From assembly GCF_036324505.1 (NCBI RefSeq), contig NC_086360.1:3245546-3309545 (forward strand): 64,000 bases of DNA. Direction: 5' to 3'. The DNA is from Eleginops maclovinus. Lineage: Eukaryota > Chordata > Actinopteri > Perciformes > Eleginopidae. Each line of letters starts with the position of its first letter. Position 1 is the stretch's first letter. The notes under the pieces are model-generated. The model was not told where the DNA came from. It was given only the letters and a program-made list of their open reading frames with translations, and did no database searches. Shown here piece by piece: positions 1 through 11,340 of this stretch. A program made the translations under genes and the position numbers.

Positions 1-247
1 TAGGATAATCTGAAATCCAACTTCCAGTTCTGCCTACAAAAATACTGTATGTCATAACTGCAACACTCTATTTACATGTTCACGTTGTTTCACAGTGTTG
101 TTTCACAGTGTTGTTTTGTTGTTTCACATCGTTGTTTGATATATTGTATCAAAAACATCATAGCTACTTTAAAGCAGTGTTACATTTCCCCACAGGATAT
201 GTGCTGCTTTGGCTCTGTTGGGATATATAAAGGCTGAGGAGATGCTA
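1..247. other. Unassigned sequence with a short tandem motif
   Basis: No gene is visible. Around 85-130 the motif GTTGTTTCACAGT recurs three times with small changes. The rest is AT-rich and matches nothing else that I noticed in the window. Confidence 0.4.
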
Positions 248-750
248 TGTCTCTTGCGCTTTGTGCGGAAGCACATTTTCGCAGTGGCTAAACAGAGGTA
301 CTACAACTTCCGTCTCAGTCCGTGACGTCACTGGGCACAAAAATACTTTTCCCATTGACTTGCATTGGGAAAGAGACATCTTAAAAAATGTTTAACTAAA
401 AAACTACCCAGTATTAATTGTATAGCCCTTATTTGAATCACTAAGGTATTTTAGTTTTAAAATGCAATAAAAGCCAAATCCAGAGTTATGAACTCTCTCC
501 AATCATTTGATTGAGTTGAGAGCTGGAAATGAGAGGCGGGGCTTAAGGAAAACTCCAGTGCACATGCTCTATTGGTCCATGAACGGGTATTTTTGCTCTC
601 AAAATACAGACATGATGGGTAATTTTTGACGTTTTGCTCTCAAAAGCGGCAGGCCATTTTGGCTTTATGCGCCACTGAGCAACTGCCAAATGAATGAACA
701 AAGCCCTGCCTCCGACGTTGTATCAACTTCCCTTTATAGATCCAGGGATT
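248..750 (+). mobile_element. Dispersed repeat R1, copy 1
   Basis: About 500 bp that align by eye with 8360-8868, with the reverse complement of 56132-56635, and with part of 63616-64000. Shared landmarks in order are an ACTACAACTTCCG block, the palindrome TGACGTCA at 323-330, TTACATTGGGAAAGAGAC (here with a base change), a GGGGCTTAAGG block, GCGCATGCTCTA (partly changed here), GCCATTTTG and a terminal TATAGATCCAGGG. It has no coding capacity and no obvious terminal inverted repeat. The class is not recognised. The left edge is approximate because the first 40 bases are diverged. Confidence 0.75.
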
Positions 751-2306
751 TCACAGAATTATTCCAAGGTACTACTACAGTAGCTGTTGTTTGTCAGCCA
801 GGTCTGAACACCTACACAAGGGTTATTAGACCACTTACTAGAACTGTGTGGGCGTGTGTAGGCTCATTGATTGACATCTTCCTGAGTCTCCTGTAGAATC
901 TTAAGGAAGACTAATTACTCCTATCATTCTTATTGAAAGTGAACATCATTAAGTCCCATCAACGGTCTCATCATCCAGAGCGAGTGAAATCCCCTGTGTG
1001 GGTGTTCAGAGGCTGGCAGATTCTTGCCAGGAAGGTATCGCTGTCAGGGAGAGCTGTAACATCCCGTTTCCCCTGGCTCTCTGTGAGTACAGTTCAGTTT
1101 AGTTAGATTTGTGATTTGATTTAACCAATGTTCTGTTTATTATTTTGTCCAGTGCTCTCACTGGGAATTTTCCTTATACTTCAATATTGGAAAATAACAG
1201 CAAAAACTCAACTCCTCATATGCAGGGGCGGTTCTGGGGGGGGGACACAGGGGCCAGTTCCCCCGTAACACTGACCTGGGTGGCCCTCCTCCCAAAGAGA
1301 AGTGCATGATGTTACTATTTATTGGCTATAGAAGTGGCTCAATAGGCGAAACTAATGTAACTCTGCATTCTAGTCGGATGCATTAAAATTGTAACTTAGT
1401 TAATAGAGCAAGGATTGTAAATAAAAAAATAACTACTGACTCAACATTGTAACTGAAACAAAGAACCTTAACTTAAAGTTACTGAAATAAATACCAATTA
1501 CTGTATTTTATGTTTATTTAGCTATAATCATGCGACGCTATAACAAGCATTCCGGACACGTCAATGTTGAGTTTACTGCTCCCTTAATAAATGTTCAATC
1601 CTCCTGTGATCACCTTGGCCTTGCATTACTGTAAAAAATATAATGTTTTTTATCAACTATCAACAATCAAAGTTGTTGTGCTATCTGGTCACAGACTCTG
1701 GAATGAAGAAACTGTTCCTTGACAAAAAATGCTACAACATATGAACCATATAAACGCCCAAAATGATATATCGTTGATAAGGCTGATAACATTGACTGCA
1801 CCACGTGCCATCTTTCCCTGACCTTAACCTAGTCTTTCATTGCCTAACACTGAACAGAACACTGAATGTACATTTAAATGCTTTGCAAAGACACTGTAAA
1901 CAATTTTAAAAGCCCTAGCACTGAATGTTTGAAGTGTCAGTGAATGAAATGTAGAATTATTAAATATCAATGTTTAGTCTACAGGGTTACAGTAGTGCTT
2001 TGGAGAATGGTCCACAGTATCAAATAAAAATAAACATAGCTTGTACCCAGTGGCCTTAAATGTGCTGAGCTGTTCATATAGCGTGACTGATAGGAGGTGG
2101 CGAGGCGTCAGAGTGCTGTAGAGGGTGTTGTGAAAATAAGTAAAAGGGTTGATAATGATGGAAGTTAGTGGAGAAGTGAATATTCAGTGTGTCAGTTGCA
2201 GGATGTTCACCCGTTGTTAGATAATTAGCCCGCCAGAATCAGATCAGCCGAATGAAGCAGCGCTGGTGGCAAGCACGAGGGAAATCACTGGTGAATCATG
2301 TACACA

Positions 2307-2308
<2 letters not shown>
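751..2308. other. Unassigned AT-rich stretch
   Basis: No coding region recognised. At 1223 the motif CAGGGGCGG followed by a run of nine G (1236-1244) resembles a hAT-type transposon end, but I found no partner end or target duplication. The remaining sequence is AT-rich and unique within the window as far as I can see. Confidence 0.35.

Positions 2309-2358
<50 letters not shown>
2309..2358. repeat. (CA)n microsatellite, 50 bp
   Basis: Uninterrupted CA dinucleotides. Open frames across it (poly Thr-His) are artefacts. Confidence 0.95.
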
Positions 2359-2361
<3 letters not shown>

Positions 2362-2703
2362 GCAACCCTCCTACAACAACGCCCTACATTTATTAACAGT
2401 TCAGACATCAATACGAGAGCTGAAAAGCATCGATACTTGCGCTCTTGTTTTTAACGCTGCTAAAATTAACCTGTGTGTCACTCTCACTGTCCTGCACTCT
2501 CGCGGTCACCGCTGCTGGGACACATTATATTTTGTCCTTTTGAAGCACATATACATTTATGGTGTAATACACATTATGTTGTAATTTGAACAATTACTAT
2601 GGTAGTTAAGTATATTTACATAAAAAAATGTTGGGCCTATAAGTGGACATCAGTGAGTTCCAGAAATTGTCATTGGTTCCAATCATGACGTCAAACAGCA
2701 GGG

Positions 2704-2884
2704 AAATCTTTATTGTTGTTATTGTAAATATTCTTCTCTCTTTTTGCACTATTTTATTTATCTTATTTGCACCATGTATGTTGAGTTGTTGGAGGAGCAT
2801 GGGACATAAGATTTTCATTGCCAACATACGTTGGTATATGCTGTGCATATGACCAATAAAACCTTGAAACCTTGAAACCTGAAA
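2704..2884 (+). mobile_element. Retroposon 3' tail (family shared with 21964-22142)
   Basis: About 180 bp nearly identical to 21964-22142. Both copies run from AAATCTTTATTGTTG through GGACATAAGATTTTCATTG to ACCAATAAAACCTTGAAACC and end in short CCTTGAA-type repeats. A shared 3' end with an AATAAA signal and a short-repeat tail is what truncated LINE copies look like. No reverse transcriptase remains, so the clade is unknown. Confidence 0.65.
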
Positions 2885-2885
2885 C

Positions 2886-5141
2886 CATTCATACCGAGGC
2901 AGAGGCTGCAGTGCAAGGAGTCTTACATTCCCACACACTCACAAACTGTTGGCCTTGCCATCAGAACTTGCCCAACTGACTGGAGGATGATCATGTACCT
3001 CCAAAGCCACAGCGGGATGTTTCCGTGCCTTCACACGGATTCTTTAAAATGGACGATACTTCACAGTCTGCCCTCAGGTAGGTCTATCAATGATGCATGC
3101 AACAAAAGTGCTCACTAAGACATACATTCATTTGGCATCTGAATTATACTGCCTCTCATCCTCTGGACTCCTGCACAGGTACACAGTGATGAGTGTGTGT
3201 ATGGCTCTGTAGAAGTGTGACAACACAAAGAACATATACACAATTATAGAACACACATCAGGTAAGTTTACATCCACCACATGGGAATTACCTTTAAAAT
3301 GATGTCCTTTAACCCGTAATGCTTTCAGACCAGTAAATTGACTGGTAAGTTTGAAACATGCTGACTTCTTTCACTGCCCTACTGCAGCTTTTCTATCGGC
3401 TTTTTTCTAAAACAAGATTTCTTTTAAATGTTAAGTTTACATTTTCAGATAATTCATTCTGTTATGCTCACTTCTGGTGAATTTAGGAGAAAAACATATA
3501 TAAACAAATAAAGTTAGTAAATGAACTCCTTTATGTATTTCTATTTTCTTTTCATTTATATTATGGAAGTACGTTTGCCAAAAGTCTGATCAGTTCAGAA
3601 TAAACACGTTTTCGCCTGTAGTCTTGCCTTAATTATCTAATAGTAATTATGCAATCTGTATATGGACACTTATATAATCTCCCACGGCACATTAGGGGAG
3701 GAAAGCTTCGCTGATACTTTTATTTATGCTGAAAGAACTTCTGTTTCTGTTCACAAAATAGTGTGTTTCTGTACTGTGCTATTTTGAGTGCATAAGAGTG
3801 TTCAAATGCTGAGTATGGCAAAACACATTTTGAGTACCTGAATAGGTCACTCTGTCACTGTCAAAATGTTGAGTACAGAATGGTGGACACTTTTCACACT
3901 CAAATATTGCCATCTTGGCATATAATGGTTATGGAATGCGGGACTAGTGGTTGCTCAGGTTAATACAGCTTCAGAATAAAACATTTTTTTAAATGTGGGT
4001 TTTTAAAAGCAGCCGCTGTTCTTATTGCGTTAATTTAGCGGACTGTAAGGATTTGCTACCACAAAAAATAAACTTGTCAAGTTCACTAATTAGCTAGCTA
4101 ACAGCGCCTCTCATCACTGCCTTTGAGGGCACGGTCAAAATTCACAACAGTATTTGTAGTGGCCGATTATCAAAGATACAATCGCACAAGGTCACTGATT
4201 TGATTATACAATTTTGAGTTTGGCTCACTTTTCATGCGTCCAATTACCTACCATGAATATCATGTATTCACGAGTACTTCTTGAGAGTTTAATTAATGTA
4301 AATAGCTTATATCTTTTGGCGATCCATGGCCGGATTAAACATTTCAAACTGCATATAATAAGTAAACGCGTGCGTTCAAAAAACGTTTTCAACCACCGTG
4401 TACACTCGTCAGACTGCTGAAGCGTCACTTTAAACTATTACACCTGCGCACTAGAGTCTGCTTTACGGCATGTAAACAATAACAGACATATACATTGTGA
4501 AGTCCAGAAACAAACAAAACTATACAAAATAGGTATTATTATAACGAGTCATGGTTATCGTATTTATTTAAATACTCAAATAATCTAATTGAAAAACAGC
4601 GCCTGACTGTTTTATCTTAAGTGGGCTGGCTACCCCGATCCTGTTGCAGTTATGTTGCGTGATCTTTTCATTGAGATGACCAACCTAAACTTTGACACAG
4701 TGTGTAAGTGCACTTTTTATGTAATATTTTGTGATTATTTTACTGACTCTCTGTGTGATTTCACTTTACATAAGCTGAAGTTGGACTTGAGGCTGTGTTC
4801 ATCCACTGTTCCGGAAATAGCTTTAATGTAATTAGCTGCTAATGAAGTGTCAGTGAGGACCTGCAGTGCTACTTTGGGGTTAACTACATGTTCACACACA
4901 GGCTCTGCACAGTGGCACACCATGTTTAAATAACTCAGTGTAGTGGGAGGAAGATAGATCTCAGCCTGCAGTCCACACAACTGGAAATTAAAATACTTCT
5001 CATGTAGCTACAGCTGTCACACATGGTCACTTTACTGTCATACAGTCCTAACACCAGGGATGAAGTGAATTATCACCAAGTTTGATGTAAATGTAAAGGA
5101 CAATTTAGGCTAGGGTCATATTTTCCAGAAAATCTGTAATG
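2886..5141. other. Unassigned sequence, 2.2 kb
   Basis: I see no gene, RNA or element with recognisable ends. Open frames here are short and lack codon structure, and the two at 4214-4428 overlap on opposite strands. The interval 3770-3920 contains several diverged copies of a TTTTGAGTA/GTTGAGTA motif. Confidence 0.35.
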
Positions 5142-5974
5142 AAACGGTCCCCTATTACGCCAAATGCACTTTTTGATGTCTTTTATACATACATACATAT
5201 GTGTCCCCGGTGTGTAAGGAGACTCACAGTGTCAGAAAATACAACCCTCTCTCTTTTCCTCCTTACCCACATCTCTAAAAACAGGGGTACAAACGAGCTG
5301 ATCCAGATTTGCTGTTCTTATGATGTAATGAGGGAAATGTGACCTGGCTTTAGATTAAACTCCTGGCAATGTCCCTCCCACGTCCCAAACTATCGTCCCC
5401 CATATACAGACAGCGAGCTGAATCCCCTCTGTTCTGGAAGTATTATGGTCTTAGTTTACATTAGCAAGCATCGCTAACACTCAGAGCTAACGCTGTACTG
5501 GAGAGACTGTGTGTAATATAAAGGTCCTGTCCTTGTGGTAAACCGAGAGAGAAACGTTTGAGCTCCATACTGTTTCAGAAATAATGCTGGATGTGGTTTG
5601 GAACATAATATGGCGTTTAATCAGGGCAGCGTTTAGCTGAGTTTCTCCAGGTAGAAAACTCTCTTCAGAGGAGAGATCATGACGCACTAAAGGGGTGTGG
5701 CCAGCCGCAGCACAAAAGGGGCGTGGCCAGCAGCAGCTCCAAAGGGGCGTGGCCAGCAGCAGCTCCAAAGGGGTGTGGCCAGCAGCAGCTAGTTCATTTA
5801 AAGCTACAGTCACAGAATCAGCACTTCAGGAACAGGGCTGAAATAGAGGGGGATGAGGCATGCTACAATGGGGGATCTGTTTGGTATTTTGAGCAAAACA
5901 CTTCAGAGACATGTTTTGTATAGATATGGTCCTACAATATATTGTTCAAATATAGCATAATAGGAGACCTTTAA
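5142..5974 (+). mobile_element. Non-autonomous DNA transposon with diverged inverted ends
   Basis: The left end reads ACGGTCCCCTATTACG and the reverse complement of the right end reads AAAGGTCTCCTATTATG, which gives an imperfect terminal inverted repeat over about 830 bp. No convincing target duplication was found. The interior has no transposase but contains four 26-bp units of a GC-box-like repeat (5692-5795). The superfamily is not assigned. Confidence 0.6.
5692..5795 (+). repeat. 26-bp minisatellite with GGGGCGTGGCC motif, 4 units
   Basis: GGGG starts at 5692, 5718, 5744 and 5770, so the period is exactly 26 bp. Each unit carries GGGG(C/T)GTGGCCAGC, a GC-box/CACCC-like site, followed by AGCAGCTCCAAA or a variant. 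The array lies inside the 5142-5974 element. Confidence 0.9.
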
Positions 5975-6111
5975 GTGAAAAATAAATAAAACGATGGCCA
6001 TGCCCTTTTCAGCATGTACCTGCTTCAATATCACAAACGAATGGAAGCTGCCCGCTAAAAAAGGCAAAAAATTCCTAAGAAAGGAAGAGTCATGTCTGTG
6101 CTGCTCCTTTA

Positions 6112-6650
6112 AGAGTGGTGTAGTGATGTTTGTTGGCCGAAACGGTGGTTAGCATTGCAAAGACTATAAACATTGGGATTTTATCATTGGATTTTGGAAT
6201 ATCGCAGAAATAAATGGCAAAAACAATCCACATAACACCGTTTTTTTATTTATTTTTGTAGACTGAATGCAAACACTACAATCAAAAGCTCCTTTAAAGC
6301 TAACACCACAAAGGATCAACAGCACGGTCACATGACTTTACGTAACCACCGCTAAGCTAAAGGTGGCTAATGTTCGGCATGATGACGTTAAGTAGCCTCA
6401 TTCAGTCACTTGTTAGCAACCAACGTTTTATGACACAGAGCTTCAGACAATCACCAGTGGGGTATTTCCTGTTGTATTTTATATCGAAGAACAAAACTTG
6501 TAAATCTCATGTGTTAATGACAGAACTCATTTTAGGTTTCTAACCAAAACTGCATAAGACAAACTGTTGGCTTTAGACCGGTGGACAAAAAGTGGTGAAA
6601 TGCTAACTCATCCTCAGGTTTTAGGACGCATTTCTGTACCACTCTTTATA
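6112..6650 (+). mobile_element. Dispersed repeat R3, copy 1
   Basis: Non-coding repeat recognised by blocks shared with 13770-14215, 26040-26285 (reverse), 47255-47590, 49693-50210, 51700-52010 and 59345-59670. Landmarks are TTAGCATTGCAA, ACTGGATTTTGG-like, CCGCTAAGCTAAAGGTGGC, CACTTGTTAGCAACC, ATGACACA-GAAGCTTC and CAGTGGGGTATTT. No inverted ends or coding sequence are visible and the class is unknown. Confidence 0.7.
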
Positions 6651-6916
6651 AATTCTGATGAAACTCTGCACTTTTTATATTGTATCCCATGAGAAACATT
6701 GCTATAAGGCTTTTTATGTGAAACAAACATCTTTGTATACCAGATTTACGGTAACTTTACAGGTCACAATGCAAATGGATATTCAAACAGCAGCAGACAC
6801 AGTATAATGCAGGGAGACTTCTACCAAAATGGTCAAACTATTAAACAGGAAACCTCACTTTATAGTCACATACAAATATTAATTTTGATTAATTAATAAC
6901 AAAGGTCAGTCATTTA

Positions 6917-7150
6917 TCAAAGTCAAAGTCAAAGTCCACTTTATTGTCAAAGTTTCCACGTGTGTTATACATACAGAAAATTGAAATACCGTTTCTGGCA
7001 GTCCAACAGTGCAAATATAAACAAGAACATATAACATAAAAAGATAAGAGCGTAGAAAAAAAGGGGGGGTGAAAAGGGGTGTACAGAAGTAATATATACA
7101 TATGTTTGACAAAATCAACACAGTTTGACGGTAGTGCAAGTAGTAAATCA
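6917..7150 (-). mobile_element. Retroposon 3' end with (TTTGAC)n tail
   Basis: On the minus strand the sequence ends in TTGACAATAAAGTGGACTTT followed by GACTTTGACTTTGA, a 6-bp repeat tail of the kind left by fish LINEs. The region upstream on that strand is 3'-UTR-like with no reverse transcriptase. The 5' limit is approximate. Confidence 0.55.
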
Positions 7151-8177
7151 AGAGGTTTTCCCACACTTTAGCAGCTTCCTCTCCACTGTGAAGAGCCGCA
7201 GCTTTCTCAATGAGACCGTATCATATGGGTTTTTTAATTGGTCTCTTTGGAAATGTATAAAGTAAAGTATTAAGAGAGCACTGTGTTAACTTACTCTTTA
7301 ATGCAACTGCCTAATGACAAGAATGGCTTAGCTCTTTTCCTCCATAACTCCTCAGCACCTGGAGACTCTGGATTACGCTGCCTAATCCTCCATTGTTGCC
7401 TGATAAACTGGATCCACATTTCCATCAGACGTTTTGACTTAGTCCCACCCTGGCTCTCCAGCTCCCCTTCCTCCTTACCCTTAAAAGCTGAGAGCAACTT
7501 CTGAAATAGTCTTACCTCATGTCTTATTGAAACCCTTTCCTCCCCTTGTTGTTGTAAATATTTCAAGCATTATCTTTCCATTATGAACGAAGAACAAGGC
7601 TCCTGAGAGACCTGCAGAGAGGACGCTAATGGGATGAGAAGAACTACGCTCTGTGGAACAAGAGGGGGCTGCATCTGAACGTGTCCACAAACAGCAGCTA
7701 ACATGTAGTGGGGGAGAGGAGGGGCGAGGAGGACATTACTGCTGGGGTCGACCTGCCGACCTCGTCAACTGAAAACATCCATCCCGCAGCCAAGACACAG
7801 TGAAAGTCAAGATACACTTTGAAATGAGAGCGCTTCACTTCTCTGGGAGCAAACCAGACGGGGATCTGCAGAGTTTAGCTTTTGTGTTCTACACAAACTC
7901 AAACTCATACACCTGTGTCACTTAAAGGTTTCTGAGATATATTTACGAGTCAACAACACAAACACGGCACAGTAAAGGCGGAAAACAATGAACAACACAA
8001 ACACACCATCACTCTTTAAAATAAAACTAGACACATCTCTGGGACCACTGTTAAATAAATACTACCATTTTGCTCCTATACACCATCGGTAAAATGTTAA
8101 AGTAATTAAATAATTAAGTAGCCTATCCTATTTTGATAACAAGCCTCTCAATTGCAAGGTTTAGGGATTGATCTATG
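7151..8177. other. Unassigned sequence with one orphan open frame
   Basis: Apart from the open frame at 7291-7566 I see no element ends or tandem repeats. The part from 7600 to 7800 is richer in GC than its surroundings. Confidence 0.35.
7291..7566 (-). CDS. Orphan open frame, possible exon or element fragment
   Basis: A 91-codon minus-strand frame with a charged, protein-like composition: a Lys/Glu-rich stretch (FKGKEEGELESQGG) and a Trp/Arg-rich one (MWIQFIRQQWRIRQRN). There is no ATG at the 5' end; the first in-frame codon is TTG, just after a TAA-TGC, so a spliced exon or decayed transposon piece is more likely than a complete gene. It ends at a stop. I do not recognise the sequence, and it does not repeat elsewhere in the window. 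It could be a chance frame. Confidence 0.2.
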   Translation of the reverse strand: MKYLQQQGEERVSIRHEVRLFQKLLSAFKGKEEGELESQGGTKSKRLMEMWIQFIRQQWRIRQRNPESPGAEELWRKRAKPFLSLGSCIKE

Positions 8178-9060
8178 TAAAGAGGATATTCTAGTCATTT
8201 TCAGGTTCATATCAGTATGTAGTGTCTCTACTGGGACATGTCTCCATGCTTTGTTGTTCAAAAAGCTCTTTATTTCTCTCATACTGCCTCTTTTCACCCT
8301 CTGTCTGAAACCAGAGCCCAGTCTGCTGTGATTGGTTAGCTGGCCGGCTCTGTTGTGATCAAGCCCCCAGGAAGTGCTCCGGAAATTGAGAAAATATTCG
8401 TAGAGGCCAAACAGCGGGTACTATAACTTCCGTATCAGTCTGTGACGTCACCCGGCCCAGAAAGACTTTTTCCCATTAACTTACATTGGGAAAGAGACGT
8501 CTGTAAATCGGTGGATAATTGTTTTTAAACCAAATAAACTACCCAGTATGAACCTATTTTTATAGCCCTTATTAAACACATTAGGTCCTTAAAGTTGTAA
8601 AATGCACTAAAAGCTGAATCCAGATTGATTTTCTCTCTCCGTTCATTCTACTGAGCCGAGAGCGGGAGATCGGGGGCGGGGCTTAAGGGGAAACTCAACT
8701 GCGCATGCTCTATGGTCTCGACAGCCAGGCATGATGGGTCATTTGTGACGTTTTCCTCTCGAGAATCTCAGGCCATTTTGTCTTCATGTGCCAATGAGCA
8801 GATCTCGTAGGAACGAACGAAGTCCCGCCTCCAACGCTGTATCCAGTTCTTATTATACATCCAGGGTAGTGATAGGTCAATTGCTTATAGATTTCCTGCC
8901 CCTAAGCCTATCATGAACAATGTGTTGGAGCGCTGGCCAATAGAAGCAGGAGTTTAACATTGTGAGGTCACTATGTTACAGAAGCCTTTGGAGACATGCA
9001 CAAAAACCTATATAACAAACTACAGTAAAGGGAAGTTCCCAAAAAGCCTAATAGGGCCCA
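8178..9060 (-). mobile_element. Dispersed repeat R2, copy interrupted by R1
   Basis: The outer parts (8178-8359 and 8869-9060) together form one R2 copy read on the minus strand relative to 24733-25122. Landmarks on the plus strand are CATGTCTCCATGCTTT, AAAGCTCTTTATTTCTCTC, CTGATTGGTTAGCTGGC-like, GTGTTGGAGCGCTGGCCAATA and CAAAAACCTAT. The uninterrupted copy at 40118-40512 reads straight across the junction (TTGTGATTGGTCAAC), which shows that 8360-8868 is an insertion. Ends resemble AAAGAGGAYATATTCTG and its inverse, an imperfect inverted repeat. Confidence 0.75.
8360..8868 (+). mobile_element. Dispersed repeat R1, copy 2, nested in R2
   Basis: A full 509-bp R1 copy flanked by GTGAT at 8355-8359 and 8869-8873, consistent with a 5-bp target duplication in the surrounding R2 copy. 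It starts CAAGCCCCCAGGAAGTG and ends TATACATCCAGGGTA. It contains TGACGTCA at 8443-8450. Compare the minus-strand copy at 56132-56635, where the flanking direct repeat is 7 bp. Confidence 0.8.
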
Positions 9061-10136
9061 ATAATACCCATTAATGTTGACTGTCAAGCAGAATTAGTAA
9101 ATGGATTATTCAGCTATAGTTTAATATGATGTGAATGGCTCTTTATTTATTAGACTGCCAGTATACCACTCAGTGAAACTTCAAACTTTTCCACCCTAAG
9201 CTCGCCATTAGATGTCCTTTTTTTTTCCAAATCAAGCATTGCATATTGTTTCACAAGCAGAGGGTTGCGGTTGCATCGGAATCCCCTGCAGAGTCGAAGA
9301 ACTGTGCTTGTACAGTATGAGGGCAAACTGTAGGGAAACACATCGCTGAGTGCTACCATGATGATGAATTCTGCATAAAGTCAAACTGAGTCTGAGTCCA
9401 GCTAAAACTGACGAAAGATAAAGAAAGTGATAAAACGTGCGGGCCTGAGGACGGCAGCTCTTCCTCTCACATGGAAGGAATTTGCTTTGTTGTAAAAAAA
9501 ACAGTAGGAGAAATATAAATAGGAATTAAGCTAGAAGCAGATATGGAAATAGAAACTATCCTAAAATGTCAAAACCAGACAAGAGTGTAACATAAAAAAT
9601 ATACAATAAGAATATGACAAAGTACTTTAAAAATAAGTCTGACTAAAAGGAAAGAGCTGTGCAGTTTTAAAGTGCTGTCGTGCTAAAAATGGTCAAAGGT
9701 TCAGAGTATGAAGAGGACTTTGAATTGTACAGACATGCGATTACAAACATGTGCTTTTAGGTAACGCACAAATTGAATGTAAGGTAAACAGATAAAAGTG
9801 TGTGTGTTTGTGTGCCGTCAGGTTTTGGTGCTGATGGAGCACACTGTCCTGTCAGAGGGGACTCTGCCAATAAAGACAATCAATTGTCCAAATAGCTGTT
9901 CTGTTCCAATTAAGCTTTTCAGGTTTTAGCATCATCAGAGCATTTCCGTTCAATGTGTTTGTACGGGTAGATTTCAATGTCCTAGACTGAGGATAGAATA
10001 TTCCCCTCAAATATTTTCCATGTTGATTATTCACCTTAAAAACAATTGATAGCTAGGCTATTTAAAGAATGAAATCATTAAAGGCATGTAGATTTATGTT
10101 GTATTGAAAAGTACAATATCTGAAAAAGCCTATACA
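9061..10136. other. Unassigned sequence
   Basis: AT-rich, with no recognisable element and no convincing open frame (the longest is 69 codons with no visible motif). Confidence 0.35.
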
Positions 10137-10510
10137 GTTTTCTGCTTTTTGGGGTTTTCCCTTTCCTGCTGTGTGTTCTATAGGTTTGTGTGCATGTAAA
10201 TGGTCTGCAAAGGCTAAAATCCCTGTGTTCCCTCCAGAGGGAGTTTCTCTCAGACACATTCCAGCCACTGCACATTTTCAAGATATGTTAAGGGCCGGGA
10301 CATTTGAAACATCTCCAATTATTGTTGACCAATCCCAACAGAGGCGGCCAGGTAACCAATCTGAGCAGACTGGGGTCTGGTTTCAGACAGAGGGTGAAGT
10401 ATGAGAAAAGTAAAGAGCTTTTTGAAAACTAAAGGATGAAGACATGTCCCAGTAGAGACACTAAATAATAATATGATGCTGAATATGAGCAGCATATCTC
10501 CTCTTTGAAA
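10137..10510 (+). mobile_element. Dispersed repeat R2, copy 2
   Basis: Matches 24733-25122 in the same orientation: GTGTTCTATAGGTTTGTG, ATGTAAATGGTCTGCAA, CCTCCAGAGGGAGT, GACCAATC-CAACAGAGGC, TGGTTTCAGACAGAGGGTGA and CATGTCCCAGTAGAGACAC. Open frames crossing it (10171-10404, 10319-10606) are artefacts of the repeat. Confidence 0.75.
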
Positions 10511-10864
10511 TTTGTCAGACTTCAAAAGACTAATACCAGCTTTTTTTGTCTTACAAAAAGCACTAAATATGAGGCTCACTTTCTGTCCCACAGTGTGCTG
10601 AGGCAAAGGAGGGAGGACGAGAGAAAATTAAAGTTTAATCTTCAAAGAGGAGCAGAGAGGCTGAGGCTCAGGGGATTCCCTATCAGCCTGCGACCTTTCC
10701 AGCCCACGTCAGTGGAGCGAAGGACGAGTCAGTGGCGGAGAGGAGAGAACTCTCTGGATCAGACACCGCATGTTCGAGAGATGAGCAACTCACACTGTAA
10801 GAAGACTGTAGGCACGTGCACAATATCATCTGCACACTCAGCGCAGAGGATTGAGCAAAAATAA
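10505..10864 (+). CDS. Orphan open frame, doubtful exon
   Basis: A 119-codon frame whose first codons come from the end of an R2 repeat. The later part, after a pyrimidine-rich TTTCTGTCCCACAG that looks like a splice acceptor at about 10577-10590, is Arg/Ser/Gln-rich and ends in a TAA at 10862-10864. No motif is recognised. It is listed because the acceptor plus open frame could be a terminal exon; a chance frame is at least as likely. Confidence 0.15.
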   Translation: MKFVRLQKTNTSFFCLTKSTKYEAHFLSHSVLRQRREDERKLKFNLQRGAERLRLRGFPISLRPFQPTSVERRTSQWRRGENSLDQTPHVREMSNSHCKKTVGTCTISSAHSAQRIEQK

Positions 10865-11132
10865 ATGAAGTGACTTTTCATTTGTACAGTCTTTGTGAAA
10901 CACACAACCTAGTTCCATAAGACCAAACACATATAGTACAGGTGACCAATCATATTCATCATATCTGCATCCAGCCAATCATATGCCACCTGCCTCTTTG
11001 CAAGACATGCTACTCCCCCCTAGAGCATATGTGGGTCACTGCAACCACAATATGATTGTACTGAAACATGCTGATGATACAGCTTTTTTCTTAGAGCCTT
11101 ACCAAATGCACCATCACTTACACTACGGTTTC
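10865..11132. other. Unassigned sequence
   Basis: Nothing recognised between the open frame and the R4 copy. Confidence 0.3.
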
Positions 11133-11340
11133 AACTGAAACGTTGACTTTAATTAAATGTATTATGTCAACAGATTTCACATAACTGTATTAGGTTAGTT
11201 GAAAGCAATATCATTGAGTTCAACCTAATATTTTTGTTATTTAAACTTAATATTATTGCTTTCAACTAACTTAATACAGTTATGTGCAATATGTGGAAAT
11301 AATACATTTAATTAAAGTCAACATTTCAGTTTTTTCAGTC
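11133..11340. mobile_element. Palindromic MITE R4, copy a
   Basis: About 205 bp made of two inverted arms: AACTGAAACGTTGACTTT...ATTAGGTTAGTTGAAAGCAA on the left and the matching TTGCTTTCAACTAACTTAAT...AAAGTCAACATTTCAGTT on the right. Seven more full-length or nearly full-length copies and one end fragment occur in the window. There is no coding sequence; the whole unit could fold as a hairpin. Confidence 0.85.

Noticed and set aside
1223..1260. CAGGGGCGG plus a G run as a hAT element end
   Set aside because: No partner terminus and no 8-bp duplication found, so only mentioned as a possibility.
4214..4428. Pair of 67-68-codon frames on opposite strands
   Set aside because: Same DNA read both ways with no domain features; expected by chance in AT-rich sequence.
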